Positions 18,642 through 29,057 are shown, counted from the first letter of the stretch. The stretch is 64,000 nucleotides of DNA from Psychrobacter sp. I-STPA6b (GCF_020662265.1 NZ_VEWM01000070.1:1-64000), one strand, 5' to 3'. Notes: generated by a model from the letters alone, not told the origin. Numbers and translations: made by a program.

Positions 18642-19973
18642 CTATTGAATACTTGTGGTTGCCCGACTGGCAGGACGTATTTGTATACGTGAGCTATCAG
18701 GTATATCAGGGGCAAAGTGATTACCCTTTATTAAGGTGTTGCTCACTGCCCCCGCTTGGCTTTGCTCACGGATTTCTGAGCCAACTTTGATGGCTTGACG
18801 GACATTTTCTCCAAACTCATTATCCATTATTTTGGTGCCGTCATCTTCAACAATGATAGCCTCAGCAACATCATAAAAGTGATTGCCAATAATTTGGTTA
18901 TCTTTGGCACTGTCTAAATGATAACTGGCAAATAAGCTGTCTTTAATCAAATATGCTCCACACTCAAAGCCTTTTAAATTGCGAGATTGTCGTGAAGCGA
19001 CCCAAACGCCAACAGGCTCATTAGCAAAGGTATTATTCTCAATGAGGTTATCTTGTGCCGATTCGGTGCGTTTAAAGTGGTTATAACGACTGTTATCATC
19101 GGCATGCTCAAAACAGTTGCGATATAAAAATATCCCCCCTGCCCCATTATGAATAAATTGGTTGTTCTTAATAGTATTAAAAGCTGATGAATCCACTGCA
19201 ATGGCTTCCCGATTGGGCTTAAAGGTGCGAAAACCATTATCAACAAATACAGAATCACTGATGATATTGTGCTGACTGCCAAATTCTAAGTACAGCCCCA
19301 CTGTGCCAGAACCTTGTATATGCAAATGCTGAAAGTTGACATGGTGTATATGGTCACCAACAAAAATCCCGCTATTGGTACTACCAACACTACTTAGATT
19401 AATAATATCAATATCATGCGGTGCTAAGGCACGATTGGCATTGGGGTCGGTTAAGCCTTTGCTATAACGCTGATTAGGGCTGGTTTTTTGGCGAATGTGT
19501 AAGGCATGGTCATAACCTTGAACATGACAATTTGCCACACTGATATTACTGATGGCTTGGTCGGTTTTGGGCTGAATGGTGATGGCACTGCCTGATTTAT
19601 GATTTTGTCCATCCGTAGCGGGAGCAGGGCTTAATGTTGCTCCATGACAGTCTAATGAGCTATTTGAGCTATCCAAAACAAACTGCACACCTTTATTTTG
19701 TAAGTCACAACCATCTGCCAATTTGCTATGTCCACTAATGCTTACCGTTTGATTGGGGGTAAATTCTTGGCAGTTATAAATGGTAGTAGCTGTAGGCAAA
19801 CCTGCATTGACGACTTTTGCAATGTTTTTGGATTGTGTACTGCTGTCATCTACCCGACTTTCTGAGACAGAAGATGTAACAGGCAGTTGACCACAAGCAA
19901 TAAAAGCACTGCTAACTGCCAATATTATTGCAGTCTTGGATATCAGTCTGTAAGGGGTAGAAAAAGCTATCAT
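18642..19973 (-). CDS. Right-handed beta-helix lipoprotein
   Basis: The 443-residue protein starts with a signal ending in the lipobox FIAC, so it is probably lipid-anchored. From about residue 65 it shows successive parallel beta-helix (PbH1) turns with N-x-I/F-x-x-N patterns such as NTIKNNQFIHN, NLIENNTFAN and NQIIGNHFYD, as in NosD/pectate-lyase-like folds. Such folds bind or cleave polysaccharides. The catalytic residues of a specific lyase family cannot be assigned by eye. It stands alone between the lipoprotein block and glsA. Confidence 0.8.
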   Translation of the reverse strand: MIAFSTPYRLISKTAIILAVSSAFIACGQLPVTSSVSESRVDDSSTQSKNIAKVVNAGLPTATTIYNCQEFTPNQTVSISGHSKLADGCDLQNKGVQFVLDSSNSSLDCHGATLSPAPATDGQNHKSGSAITIQPKTDQAISNISVANCHVQGYDHALHIRQKTSPNQRYSKGLTDPNANRALAPHDIDIINLSSVGSTNSGIFVGDHIHHVNFQHLHIQGSGTVGLYLEFGSQHNIISDSVFVDNGFRTFKPNREAIAVDSSAFNTIKNNQFIHNGAGGIFLYRNCFEHADDNSRYNHFKRTESAQDNLIENNTFANEPVGVWVASRQSRNLKGFECGAYLIKDSLFASYHLDSAKDNQIIGNHFYDVAEAIIVEDDGTKIMDNEFGENVRQAIKVGSEIREQSQAGAVSNTLIKGNHFAPDIPDSSRIQIRPASRATTSIQ

Positions 19974-20060
19974 AAACTATCAACTCAAGGTTATAAAGAC
20001 ATATCATGATGATACATCTTTATACACTAATGAGAAATCACAAAGAACTGACTATAAAAC

Positions 20061-20993
20061 TCACTTCGGCAAAAACAAATTAAGCCCCAACGTATGTGCC
20101 AATTCATGCACCATCTTTTGACCACGCACGCTATTACCTGCACTATCTAGTGGTGGTGAAAAGGCAGCAATACCCATCACATTGGGAACGACTGCCATAA
20201 TACCGCCACCCACACCACTTTTACTAGGCAAGCCAACCGTATAAGCCCAATCACCCGACTTTTCATAAAAGCCTTCCATCATCATTTCCGCCAAAATATG
20301 CGGGATATTTTGGGGTTTTATCACCTGTTTTTGACTGATGGGATTTTTGCCTCCTGCCGCCAAAGTCGCTGCCATGGTTGCCAAATCTACCGTATTAATC
20401 AGGGTTGAACATTGTCGGGTATAAACCTCACATGCTTCCATAGGGTCGCAAAACATATGCTCTGCAGAATATAACAGCCAAGCAATGGCTCGATTATGAA
20501 AGTTGGTGGTTTGCTCCGACTCATTGACCTCATCAGAGAGTACTACTCGCTCACTTGCCATCTGCCGTTGAAAATCCAAAATTCTAGCCCAACGCTCTTC
20601 TTTATCCTTTGCCTCAATAATACTGGTGGTCGCCATCGCCCCTGCATTCACCAGTGGCGATAAGGGCTTATCTTGGTGTAGCTCCAACGCCATAACAGAA
20701 TTAAACGGCAATCCCGTTGGGCTATCCCCGACTTTTCGGCGAACGGTTTCACTGCCTTTATCTTCCAATGCCAATGCCAGCGTTGCCACTTTTGAGATGG
20801 ACTCAATGGCAAAGCCATAATCGCTATCACCACTGGCATAAACCTCCCCTTCTGCTGTAACCACCGCCAATGCAGATAACTGTGCGGGTACACTTGCCAA
20901 ATATGGGATATAACTGGCGTTTTTACCACCTTTGTCTTGGTGATGTTTTTGCTGTATTTTAGTGACCAGTTCTTGTAAGTTATTTTTATTCAT
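20061..20993 (-). CDS. glsA: Glutaminase A
   Basis: GlsA hydrolyses glutamine to glutamate and ammonia in the cytoplasm; the ammonia takes up a proton. The 310 residues equal E. coli GlsA1 (YbaS) in length and are very similar to it. The serine-dependent active site S65-x-x-K68 in ESISK, the NAGA motif and the GVGGGI segment near the C-terminus are present. An AGGAAA site precedes the ATG. It lies 66 bases downstream of gadC, but a hairpin terminator sits between the two, so it may receive only part of the gadBC transcript. Placement next to gadB and gadC supports a role in glutamine-driven acid resistance. Confidence 0.95.
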   Translation of the reverse strand: MNKNNLQELVTKIQQKHHQDKGGKNASYIPYLASVPAQLSALAVVTAEGEVYASGDSDYGFAIESISKVATLALALEDKGSETVRRKVGDSPTGLPFNSVMALELHQDKPLSPLVNAGAMATTSIIEAKDKEERWARILDFQRQMASERVVLSDEVNESEQTTNFHNRAIAWLLYSAEHMFCDPMEACEVYTRQCSTLINTVDLATMAATLAAGGKNPISQKQVIKPQNIPHILAEMMMEGFYEKSGDWAYTVGLPSKSGVGGGIMAVVPNVMGIAAFSPPLDSAGNSVRGQKMVHELAHTLGLNLFLPK

Positions 20994-21020
20994 AAGACTT
21001 TCCTATAAAAATTTGCTAAA

Positions 21021-21057
21021 AAAAGGGCGACATCTTATTTGATATCGCCCCTTTTTT
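21021..21057. terminator. Hairpin terminator between gadC and glsA
   Basis: The stem AAAAGGGCGA/TCGCCCCTTTT has an inner ATC/GAT extension and T-runs on both strands. It lies immediately after the gadC stop and 27 bases before glsA, where it would attenuate read-through into glsA. Confidence 0.8.
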
Positions 21058-21059
21058 AA

Positions 21060-22589
21060 TTAAGATTTCGCAGTTGTTGAGGGTGGATTTGAAGGTTGTG
21101 TGGTGGTTTTTGCCTCTTCCCAAGTAAAGGGGGCAAAGTCGGCTTGTGGGTCTTTCCACTCTGCTTTTTTCATCGCATAAATGACAAATGGAATGACCAC
21201 AAAGAACACCGTTAATCCCACCAAAATTCCCACGTACATCTCTGGGCTACCCACTTTAATCTGTGAAGGTGGAATAAAGCTAAACACAAAGGCAAGCAAT
21301 GAACCTGCAAACCCTGCCCCACCGACAATCCACATACCTGCTTTTTTACCACCGGGGATATGATAGGCACGCGGACGGTCAGGTTGGCTATAACGTAACT
21401 TGATAGCCGCCGCAAACATCAACATATACATAATCAAATATAAGATAACGGTTAATTGACTTAATATCTGATACGCCGATTGCACCGATGGTAAGACCAC
21501 AAATAGCACAGATAAAATGGTCACCGCTGACGCTTGTACTAATAAAATATGTGTTGCCATACCATGCTGATTGGTATGCTGCCACCAACGAGGCAAATAT
21601 CCTGCTTTAGCAATGACCAGCAGACCTGATGAAGGACCTGCCACCCAAGTCACCACGCCAGCCAAGACACCAATTGCCAGAGCAATCGCTACAATCGGAG
21701 CTAGCCATGACAACCCTGCCCACTTAAACATATCGTTATAAGCAACTAGCAAACTTTGGGTTAAGTTAATATCAGCATGAGGAATGACAAAGGCAATCGC
21801 CAATGTACCCATCACAAAGATAGACACCGTACACACGGCCGCAATCATAATGGCAATGGGGTAAGTTTTGTTTGGATTATCAACCTCTTTAACGTGAATG
21901 GCATTCATCTCCATACCTGCATAAAACAGGAAGATACTGGCAGCCAACACAATATTATCAAACTTGGTAAAATCAGGAATCAACTTGCCCCATGACAAGT
22001 CGATTTGGGGCTTTTGTCCAGAAAACAAATACGCAAAACCAAGTACAATTAAGATAATGGCAGGAACAATCGTCCCGATAATACCGCCCCATTTGGACAC
22101 TTTGGCAAACGCATCTACCCCCCGAAAGGCAATAAACGTCGCCAGCCAATAAATGGCAAGGACAACGGCAAGGACAAAGAATTTATTGGCGGATAACGCC
22201 TGATCCCACGTCTGGTCAGGACCAATAAAAGCAAGCGACACTGCCCCAAAGGTTAATGCGGTCGGAAACCAAACGGTCACCTCGACCCACAACATAAACA
22301 TGGCAAGAAACGCCAACTTAGGACCAAACGCCTCACCGACCCAGCGGAACACCCCACCTTTTTCCGACCAACCTGTCGCCAACTCTGCAGCGACCAATGA
22401 CACAGGAATTAAGAAAAATATCGCCGCAAAAATATAATAGAATATCGAGCTTAGACCATACTCAGCCTCAGAAGGTAACCCCCTAAGACTGACCACAGCC
22501 ACGATGTTCATAATCACTAACGTGGTAATGCCCAATTTTTTGGCATTACTATTGGCACTCACCTGAGTGCTAGGTGATTGAGATGACAT
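21060..22589 (-). CDS. gadC: Glutamate:GABA antiporter of the GadC family
   Basis: The 509-residue inner membrane protein belongs to the APC superfamily, with about twelve membrane segments starting near residue 18. In the GadC role it imports glutamate and exports GABA, so that decarboxylation removes one proton per cycle. It is diverged from E. coli GadC (511 residues) and closer in look to glutamate:GABA antiporters linked to glutaminase. The conserved IPGGKKAG loop precedes the last membrane segments. The cytoplasmic tail of about 35 residues is rich in P, T and S and does not resemble the E. coli C-plug, so pH gating may differ. AAGGAG precedes the ATG; gadB ends 30 bases upstream. Confidence 0.9.
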   Translation of the reverse strand: MSSQSPSTQVSANSNAKKLGITTLVIMNIVAVVSLRGLPSEAEYGLSSIFYYIFAAIFFLIPVSLVAAELATGWSEKGGVFRWVGEAFGPKLAFLAMFMLWVEVTVWFPTALTFGAVSLAFIGPDQTWDQALSANKFFVLAVVLAIYWLATFIAFRGVDAFAKVSKWGGIIGTIVPAIILIVLGFAYLFSGQKPQIDLSWGKLIPDFTKFDNIVLAASIFLFYAGMEMNAIHVKEVDNPNKTYPIAIMIAAVCTVSIFVMGTLAIAFVIPHADINLTQSLLVAYNDMFKWAGLSWLAPIVAIALAIGVLAGVVTWVAGPSSGLLVIAKAGYLPRWWQHTNQHGMATHILLVQASAVTILSVLFVVLPSVQSAYQILSQLTVILYLIMYMLMFAAAIKLRYSQPDRPRAYHIPGGKKAGMWIVGGAGFAGSLLAFVFSFIPPSQIKVGSPEMYVGILVGLTVFFVVIPFVIYAMKKAEWKDPQADFAPFTWEEAKTTTQPSNPPSTTAKS

Positions 22590-22619
22590 GATGACAACTC
22601 CTTGTGGTAGCGTGAAGGA

Positions 22620-24002
22620 TTAGGTGTGTTTAAAGCCACTGGCTTGACTGTGACCTGTCGCTTCAGGGTGGGCTTTTAAAAACTCAAGCACCGCCTTAAA
22701 GTCTTTCATAAACAGCTGGGCAAAATCCATCTCAAAACCACGGCGACACATGATACGCATCACCACCACATCAGAGCATTCACCACTTAACGCAAATGCA
22801 GGCACTTGCCAGCCACGCAGACGCAGACGCTCTGACACATCATAAAGCGTATAGCCCACCTCTTCGCCATCTTTAATCTTAAAGCAAATCGCAGGAATAC
22901 CTTCCTCTGGTTTACCATTACAGATAAACTCATAGGGGTCTAACTTTTTAATCTCCTCACCCAAATACTGTGCCACTTGATATGAGGCGGTATGCACCTT
23001 GCGATAGCCCTCATGACCTAAGCGTAAAAACTCATAATATTGTGAAATAACCTGACCTGCGGGGCGAGAAAAGTTAATCGCAAACGTACCAACTTGACCA
23101 CCTAAATAATCCACATTAAAAATCAACTCTTCAGGCAGTGCCTCTTTATCACGCCACAATACCCAACCACAGCCAAGCGGTGCTAAGCCAAATTTATGTC
23201 CAGAAGTGCTGATTGACTTCACCCGAGGCAAACGGAAGTCCCACACAATATCAGGAGCGCAAAATGGGGCTAAAAACCCACCACTGGCCGCATCGACATG
23301 CACATCAATATCCAAGCCAGTATCGGCTTGCAACTTATCTAACGCATCACAAATCTCTTTTGGAAACTCATAATTGCCCGTATAAGTCACCCCAAAGGTT
23401 GGCACAACGCCAATGGTATTTTCATCACAAGCGGCAAGCATACGCTCGGTATCCATAAATAGCTTGCCGGGAGCCATAGGGATTTCACGAATCTCTACGT
23501 CCCAATAGCGGGCAAACTTATGCCAGCATACCTGCACAGGGCCACAGACCAAATTGGGCTTATCAGTGGGCTTACCCTCGGCTTGACGCTTTTTACGCCA
23601 CCGCCATTTCATCGCCATACCCCCAAGCATACAAGCCTCTGACGAGCCAATGGTATTGGTACCCACCGCAGGCTCACCATCTTTGACTGGAGCATGCCAT
23701 AAATCAGCAAGCATACGAGTACAACGGGCATCAATTTCTGTAGATTGTGGATATTCTTCTTTATCAATCCAGTTTTTGCTTAAAGATAAATCCATCAGTT
23801 TATGTACGTTGTCATCGTTCCATGTCTGACAAAACGTGGCTAAGTTTTGACGGGCATTACCGTCCAAAAATAGCTCATCTTCAATCATCTGATAGACGAC
23901 ATCATCACGAGTTTCTTCTTTTGGGAAATGATTTTTTTCAGCAGCTAGGCGAATAGCGTTAGAGGCAAAACGTGAGTCGTAAAGAGAGTTATCTTTTTTC
24001 AT
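22620..24002 (-). CDS. gadB: Glutamate decarboxylase
   Basis: This PLP enzyme converts glutamate to GABA and CO2 while consuming a cytoplasmic proton. The 460-residue sequence is strikingly close to E. coli GadB/GadA over the whole length, roughly three quarters identical by eye. The PLP lysine lies in [11 protein letters not shown]. The C-terminus ends in FKHT like the E. coli enzyme, so the histidine that closes the active site at neutral pH is kept and acid activation is expected. An AGGAAAA site precedes the ATG. It is first in the gadB-gadC-glsA group. No GadE-type activator is seen in the window. Confidence 0.96.
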   Translation of the reverse strand: MKKDNSLYDSRFASNAIRLAAEKNHFPKEETRDDVVYQMIEDELFLDGNARQNLATFCQTWNDDNVHKLMDLSLSKNWIDKEEYPQSTEIDARCTRMLADLWHAPVKDGEPAVGTNTIGSSEACMLGGMAMKWRWRKKRQAEGKPTDKPNLVCGPVQVCWHKFARYWDVEIREIPMAPGKLFMDTERMLAACDENTIGVVPTFGVTYTGNYEFPKEICDALDKLQADTGLDIDVHVDAASGGFLAPFCAPDIVWDFRLPRVKSISTSGHKFGLAPLGCGWVLWRDKEALPEELIFNVDYLGGQVGTFAINFSRPAGQVISQYYEFLRLGHEGYRKVHTASYQVAQYLGEEIKKLDPYEFICNGKPEEGIPAICFKIKDGEEVGYTLYDVSERLRLRGWQVPAFALSGECSDVVVMRIMCRRGFEMDFAQLFMKDFKAVLEFLKAHPEATGHSQASGFKHT

Positions 24003-24343
24003 GGTAGTTTTCCTAAGTTAATTATGACTTATTTTATTATTTACTTTTTGATAATTATGATAGTAAAGACAAAAACACACAGTTACCCGCTGATACTAGG
24101 TATAGTGCATCATATATTAAGGTAGGCAAACTTAGTGAATGGCTAAAAAGAGGCTGTCACTATTTCTTATTTTGCTCATATTATACTTCATTCGTTTTAC
24201 TATTATTATTATCAACTTAGTTTTATTTTAGTTGTGGTTGATTACAACAGTTAACCACATTCTTAAATTATCATAATAAAATGCTTGTTTCTACTGATGT
24301 AAAAAAAAATTACAAAATCAAATTTTATATACTTATCATTAAA
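24003..24343. other. gadB upstream region, no gene
   Basis: These 340 AT-rich bases hold no gene. The gadB promoter should lie in the part next to 24002, but no convincing -35/-10 pair is evident. Runs of T and A dominate. Confidence 0.5.
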
Positions 24344-24412
24344 AGTTGGCTCTACCTCATCGATAGAGCCAACTCACTTTACAAACTTTATAAATGTTCA
24401 ACAGACCCTAAA
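24339..24412. repeat. Partial MITE-like copy containing a hairpin terminator
   Basis: The stretch starting AAAAGTTGGCT and ending GTTCAACAGACCCT matches one end of the MITE-like element at 28887-29002, with about 25 additional bases that create an 11-base-pair hairpin (24344-24374, arms AGTTGGCTCTA and TAGAGCCAACT). On the minus strand the hairpin is followed by TTTTA, so it can also end transcription of the membrane protein gene at 24427-25269. Confidence 0.65.
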
Positions 24413-24426
24413 ATATGTTTATCACT

Positions 24427-25269
24427 TTAAGTATTCTTTGATAATGGCTGGTCTGTCCACACATCACGATAGCTGGTGTAATAGCTAATCATAAATAGAG
24501 GAAATACCACGAGCATTCCAAATCCAAATGTTATTAATACTCCAATCGGAAAAATCACTAATAAAATAAGGCTGTAAAGCAGAAATGGCAACATATTTTT
24601 TAGACAGCCCTTAACGCTCTTTTTCATGGCAGTAATTGCATCCAGACCATGCAACACTATCAATGCAGGAGCAAACCAGATAGCCATCATTAATGGCAAC
24701 ATCAAGGCTGTTATTACTAACATTAAAAATAATATCACTAGAATAAAGGTGACACTCTGCTCTGCTTCTGACATGCTATTGACTAACATATCAAAAGAAA
24801 AGCCCATCATTAATGCAAATATAACAACCAATATGATGGCAATCACCATCACAACCATCGTACCAGCAAAGTACAATAACGATAAAATCAATAATGGCTC
24901 AAAATGCGTTTTAAACCCTGAAAACAAGTGTTCAAAGTGCAACTTATCACCACGAGCTTGGGCGGCACACCCCTGCATCATACCACCAATAAATATCAGC
25001 ATGATATAACCAATAAAACCACCAATAATGGGGATAAAACTGGCTATTATCATGATAAGAAATAGTGCTAAGCCCATACATGTCCACAACAAAAAGTTGT
25101 TTTTATACATCTCAAAGGCTTCGCCTAACCAACTTACACCAACTCCTGCTCTACAACTTCTTGGCTCAGCTAAAAGTTGGGGCAATGGATTGCCATATAT
25201 ATCTGTATCTACCAATGGAGGTGGTTTTTCTAATGAAGTTTGTGGGGGAGGAGTATAAGGTGAGTTCAT
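24427..25269 (-). CDS. Multi-spanning membrane protein, BPSS1780-like
   Basis: The 280-residue protein has a proline-rich cytoplasmic start of about 40 residues and then the sequence CRAGVGVSWLGEAFEMYKNN, which leads into the first membrane span. This start resembles the BPSS1780 family of proteobacterial membrane proteins of unknown function. About five or six further hydrophobic segments follow, rich in I, M and L. The short tail after the last span is charged. It is a single gene with its own terminator. Function is not known. Confidence 0.65.
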   Translation of the reverse strand: MNSPYTPPPQTSLEKPPPLVDTDIYGNPLPQLLAEPRSCRAGVGVSWLGEAFEMYKNNFLLWTCMGLALFLIMIIASFIPIIGGFIGYIMLIFIGGMMQGCAAQARGDKLHFEHLFSGFKTHFEPLLILSLLYFAGTMVVMVIAIILVVIFALMMGFSFDMLVNSMSEAEQSVTFILVILFLMLVITALMLPLMMAIWFAPALIVLHGLDAITAMKKSVKGCLKNMLPFLLYSLILLVIFPIGVLITFGFGMLVVFPLFMISYYTSYRDVWTDQPLSKNT

Positions 25270-25574
25270 AAGTTTTCCTTAATATATAGTAATATTATTT
25301 AACACTTATAAGTATTATTTATTCATGATATCGTTTGTATCATAATTTATCTTATTTATTCAAGTTTAACTGACTAATTATTTTGTTAAATAAACCCAGT
25401 ATTTTACTTAAATAATTATTAAAAAAATCATTAAAATAGTAAGAAAGTAACCCAGCTAAGATATGTTTCTTGAATTTAAGATTTTATAAAATATTTATTA
25501 TCTCGTCCCTGAGAAATCTTTGAAAATCGTCTTTATCATATTCATCTTATTTTTAAAGCACTATATATAATATA
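25270..25574. other. AT-rich spacer, no gene
   Basis: About 300 very AT-rich bases separate the divergently read membrane protein gene from the MITE remnant. I see no coding frame or clear promoter; the region next to 25270 should drive the membrane protein gene. Confidence 0.5.
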
Positions 25575-25657
25575 GGGGCCGTTAATCTTTCACTCCGTTA
25601 GGCTAATACCCACAAGGAATACAGCTAATGTTTACTTGCATGTAAAAATTGGCTAAA
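25575..25657. mobile_element. Degraded MITE-like copy downstream of hemH
   Basis: These 83 bases match the intact element at 28887-29002 in inverted orientation: a diverged terminal repeat (GGGGCCGTTAATC), then the GTTAGGCTAATA, ACAAGGAATACAGCTA and TTGGCTAAAT blocks. The other end, about 35 bases, is missing; the similarity stops just before the hemH stop codon. Confidence 0.75.
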
Positions 25658-25659
25658 TA

Positions 25660-26697
25660 TTAAATCTGTTGTGATGACTTTGCCCACCCTGTCACTAACG
25701 GTGTTACTAAAGATTCCAATAAGTTAATATGTGCTTCATCTGTATTCAATGCTGGGATATAGTGATAGCTTTTGCCACCTGCATTGATAAAATTATCCCG
25801 ATTTTCAATTGCTAACTCTTCTAAAGTCTCTAAGCAATCTGCCGAAAATGCAGGGCTAATCACTTGCACTGACTGCACACCACTTTTACCCCACTCTATC
25901 AGGGTAGCATCGGTATAAGGTTTAACCCACTCTTGCTTACCAAAGCGAGACTGAAAGCTGATAATCCATTCCTCATCTTTTAGTCCTAATGCCTGTGCCA
26001 CTTGCCAAGCAGTATAGCGACAGCGCTCAGGATATGGGTCACCTTTATCCGCATATGGCTGAGGAATGCCATGAAAGCTAAACATCAGCTTGTCAGGCTT
26101 GCCATGTTCAGCCTGAAAACGGCGAATTGACTCCGCTAAGGCATGGATATATAAGGGATGAGCATAATAATCTTTAACAATACTGATACTGGGTAAATTG
26201 CGCTGTTTTAATGCCCATTTATTGATTGCATCATATACTGCCCCTGTCGAAGTCGCTGAATACTGCGGAAATAATGGCAAAACAACAAAATGTTCCACTC
26301 CTTCTCGGCATAGGTTTTCCATCACATCTGTAATGGCTGGATTGCCATAGCTCATACCTGCATGCACCGATACCTGACAAGGTGCTTCTGTGCTGCTGAT
26401 AGAATCAAGGCGTGGCTGTAGCAGTGCCACTTGCTGATTTAAGATATGACGAATTGGTGAGTCTTCTTCCCAAATACTGGCATAGGCATGAGCGACCCGT
26501 TTGGGGCGAGTGGTTAAAACAAACAGGTTTAAAATGATTGCCCATAAAAACTTTGGAATTTCAATCACTCGGGGGTCAGATAAAAATTGACGTAAATAAC
26601 GGCGTACTGCTGGTGTGGTTGGCTCATCAGGTGTTCCAAGATTAACCAATAACACAGCAATGCGGGGAGATAAGTTGGGTTTTGTAGTCGTGTTCAT
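25660..26697 (-). CDS. hemH: Ferrochelatase
   Basis: HemH inserts ferrous iron into protoporphyrin IX, the last step of haem synthesis. The 345-residue protein has the typical start [12 protein letters not shown], the [14 protein letters not shown] segment ([14 protein letters not shown]), the catalytic histidine in FSFHGIP and the C-terminal glutamate region CLETLEEL. It stands alone and ends against a degraded MITE-like copy. Identification is certain. Confidence 0.97.
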   Translation of the reverse strand: MNTTTKPNLSPRIAVLLVNLGTPDEPTTPAVRRYLRQFLSDPRVIEIPKFLWAIILNLFVLTTRPKRVAHAYASIWEEDSPIRHILNQQVALLQPRLDSISSTEAPCQVSVHAGMSYGNPAITDVMENLCREGVEHFVVLPLFPQYSATSTGAVYDAINKWALKQRNLPSISIVKDYYAHPLYIHALAESIRRFQAEHGKPDKLMFSFHGIPQPYADKGDPYPERCRYTAWQVAQALGLKDEEWIISFQSRFGKQEWVKPYTDATLIEWGKSGVQSVQVISPAFSADCLETLEELAIENRDNFINAGGKSYHYIPALNTDEAHINLLESLVTPLVTGWAKSSQQI

Positions 26698-26896
26698 GGC
26701 AGACTGGTATCCTTAATGAAGAAAGTACCTAAATAATGATAGAATAAACAAAAACTTACTATGATGTTAGTTGATTAATTAAAAAACTATATTATAAGTT
26801 GCTTATCAATTTATTATTATAAACAACAAGCCTCTTTTTAGGCAGTATCTAGTTTAGCATTTTGACTTCTGAATCTCGAACAAAGCAGGAATCAAG

Positions 26897-26925
26897 TTGT
26901 ACTTACTTTGCCATCAGCCTACAAT
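26897..26925 (+). promoter_or_regulatory. Probable metX-metW promoter
   Basis: A -35 box TTGTAC (26897-26902) and a -10 box TACAAT (26920-26925) are separated by 17 bases and lie about 80 bases before the metX start. No riboswitch-like fold is obvious in the leader. The rest of the 305-base gap between hemH and metX shows only a short GCCT hairpin near 26832. Confidence 0.6.
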
Positions 26926-27002
26926 AGCACCTTGTACAAAATCTTTTGTATAAATTATTCAACTATGTCGCACACGTTTAGCTTAACAAAACTTATCATG
27001 AG

Positions 27003-28208
27003 GTGGTTTTGAGTACACATTCTAAGTTGACCGATTCTGTGGGTATTGTCACTCCAGAAACTCTATATTTTGACACACCACTGACTTTGGAGTGCCAACG
27101 TGTTTTACCATCATTTGAGCTGGTAATAGAAACGTATGGTCAGCTCAATGCTGACAAGTCAAACGCCATACTTATTTGCCATGCCCTCTCAGGCAGTCAC
27201 CATGCGGCAGGCTATCATAGCGAAACGGATAAAAAAGCGGGCTGGTGGGATAATATGATAGGCCCTAATAAAGCCATTGATACCAATCGCTTTTTTGTTG
27301 TTTGTCTCAATAATATCGGAAGTTGCCATGGCTCAACAGGACCAACCACTCCAAAGCCTGATAGCCCAACTGGTGAGCCTTATGGTCCAGACTTTCCACT
27401 TATTACCATCAAAGACTGGGTAAACACACAAGCGATGCTCTCTGACCGCCTTGGTATCAAGGTATGGCATGCCATTGTCGGTGGCTCAATGGGTGGCATG
27501 CAAGCCCTGCAATGGTCAGTTGACTATCCTGAGCGTCTAAAGCGTTGCGTCATTATTGCCAGTACTCCAAAGCTTTCTGCTCAAAATATTGCCTTTAATG
27601 AAGTTGCCCGCCAGTCCATCTTATCTGACCCCAACTTTAAGCAAGGGCGTTATCTAGAAGCAGGAACATACCCCAAAAGAGGGCTGATATTGGCTCGTAT
27701 GGTCGGGCATATTACCTATCTAACCGATGAAGCCATGAAAGCTAAATTTGGACGTGACCTCAAGTCTGGCAAGTTTATGTATGGCTATGATGTCGAGTTT
27801 CAGGTAGAAAGCTATCTACGTTATCAAGGTGAGCGCTTTAGTAAAAACTTTGATGCGAACACCTATCTTTTAATGACCAAAGCATTAGACTACTTTGACC
27901 CCACTCGTGGCTATGTGGATGATGAAGAAGTGTCTGATTTACAAGCACTCAAACAGACTTTGGCACACACCCAATGTCAGTTTTTGGTGGTTTCATTTAC
28001 CACTGATTGGCGATTTGCCCCTGAACGCTCACAAGAGATTGTTGATGCGTTAATGGCAAATAACAAACCTGTCAGTTATGTCAATGTCGATGCACCTCAT
28101 GGTCATGACTCATTTTTATTTGATATTCCACGTTATATGTCAGCAGTCAAAGGCTTTTTAACAGCACCCTTTTTATCATCTTCACCATCATCAGGAGATG
28201 CACCATGA
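27003..28208 (+). CDS. metX: Homoserine O-acetyltransferase (or O-succinyltransferase)
   Basis: MetX activates homoserine by acylation in methionine synthesis. The 401-residue alpha/beta hydrolase-fold protein has the [11 protein letters not shown] oxyanion segment, the nucleophile elbow GGSMGGMQ and the C-terminal [10 protein letters not shown] with the catalytic histidine. The start is uncertain: GTG at 27003, or TTG at 27009 just after GAGGTGG. MetX-family enzymes with a linked metW often use succinyl-CoA rather than acetyl-CoA, and the sequence alone does not decide the donor. It overlaps metW by four bases (ATGA), which indicates an operon. Confidence 0.95.
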   Translation: MVLSTHSKLTDSVGIVTPETLYFDTPLTLECQRVLPSFELVIETYGQLNADKSNAILICHALSGSHHAAGYHSETDKKAGWWDNMIGPNKAIDTNRFFVVCLNNIGSCHGSTGPTTPKPDSPTGEPYGPDFPLITIKDWVNTQAMLSDRLGIKVWHAIVGGSMGGMQALQWSVDYPERLKRCVIIASTPKLSAQNIAFNEVARQSILSDPNFKQGRYLEAGTYPKRGLILARMVGHITYLTDEAMKAKFGRDLKSGKFMYGYDVEFQVESYLRYQGERFSKNFDANTYLLMTKALDYFDPTRGYVDDEEVSDLQALKQTLAHTQCQFLVVSFTTDWRFAPERSQEIVDALMANNKPVSYVNVDAPHGHDSFLFDIPRYMSAVKGFLTAPFLSSSPSSGDAP

Positions 28209-28819
28209 GAATGGACCACATACTCACCGAGCGCTGGATTGCACCTCAATCACGCATATTAGACCTTGGTTGTGGTGATGGTGCACTATTAGCCCATTTA
28301 CAGCACACACTAGGGGTCACTGGCTATGGGCTAGAGCTGGATACGGATAAAATCAATCAAGGCATCGCTCGTGGGCTAAATATTATTGAGCAAGACCTCA
28401 ACGATGGCTTAGCACGCTTTGCGGATAACAGCTTTGATACAGTGGTGATGGCACGGGCTCTACAAGCGGTTAAATCTCCCGATACACTATTATTAGACAT
28501 GCTCAGGGTAGGACGAGAAGCGGTGATTACTTTTCCAAACTTTGCCCATTGGCAAAACCGTATTCACTTAGGTATCAAAGGACTTATGCCTGTCTCAGAA
28601 GCCCTACCTTATGAATGGTATGATACCCCTAATATTCATTTATGCACCTTTAAAGACTTTGAGAAACTGTGTGAGGATAACCATATTCGTATTCTAAATC
28701 GCTTTGCCGTCAGTGATAGCGCGCAAAACTATAGTCCACTCAAAGCATCATTGATACGGCGCATACCCAACTTATTAGCCGACGTTGCGATTTATCGAGT
28801 GACAAAAGCGCATACGTAA
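28205..28819 (+). CDS. metW: Methionine biosynthesis protein MetW
   Basis: The 204-residue protein has a class I SAM methyltransferase fold with motif I LDLGCGDG, followed by GLELD and an EQDLNDGL acidic motif. MetW is found beside metX in many proteobacteria and is needed with it for homoserine acylation. It starts inside the metX stop codon (ATGA), so translation is coupled. A MITE-like element follows the gene after about 70 bases. Confidence 0.95.
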   Translation: MRMDHILTERWIAPQSRILDLGCGDGALLAHLQHTLGVTGYGLELDTDKINQGIARGLNIIEQDLNDGLARFADNSFDTVVMARALQAVKSPDTLLLDMLRVGREAVITFPNFAHWQNRIHLGIKGLMPVSEALPYEWYDTPNIHLCTFKDFEKLCEDNHIRILNRFAVSDSAQNYSPLKASLIRRIPNLLADVAIYRVTKAHT

Positions 28820-28886
28820 GCATCATAAGTATTGATATTCACTATTCAAATAATGGTTTTATATTGGAAGATAGCTTTTATGATAA

Positions 28887-29002
28887 GGGTCTGTTGAACA
28901 TTCATCTTTATAGAAAAAATTTAGCCAACTTTTACATAAAAGTAAAAAGTAGCTGTATTCCTTGTAGATATTAGCCTAACGTGGTAAAAGTTCAACAGAC
29001 CC
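28887..29002. mobile_element. MITE-like element, 116 bp
   Basis: Perfect 13-base terminal inverted repeats, GGGTCTGTTGAAC and GTTCAACAGACCC (14 if the flanking A/T pair is counted), bound a 116-base AT-rich element with no open frame. Partial or degraded relatives occur at 8221-8260, 24339-24412, 25575-25657 and near 34661. I see no clear target-site duplication. A non-autonomous transposon mobilised by an unseen transposase is the best explanation. Confidence 0.8.
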
Positions 29003-29057
29003 TGATTCAACGATATCTTTAATTAACTATCTTTAAATACAAACCATCTGAATTTGT

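Noticed and set aside
24339..25657. One MITE split into two halves by insertion of the membrane protein gene
   Set aside because: The right-end part lies before the left-end part in the same orientation, which is the wrong order for a simple split; two independent partial copies fit better.
26698..27002. SAM riboswitch ahead of metX
   Set aside because: No conserved SAM-I or SAM-II core could be recognised in the leader; only a short hairpin and a sigma-70-type promoter are visible.
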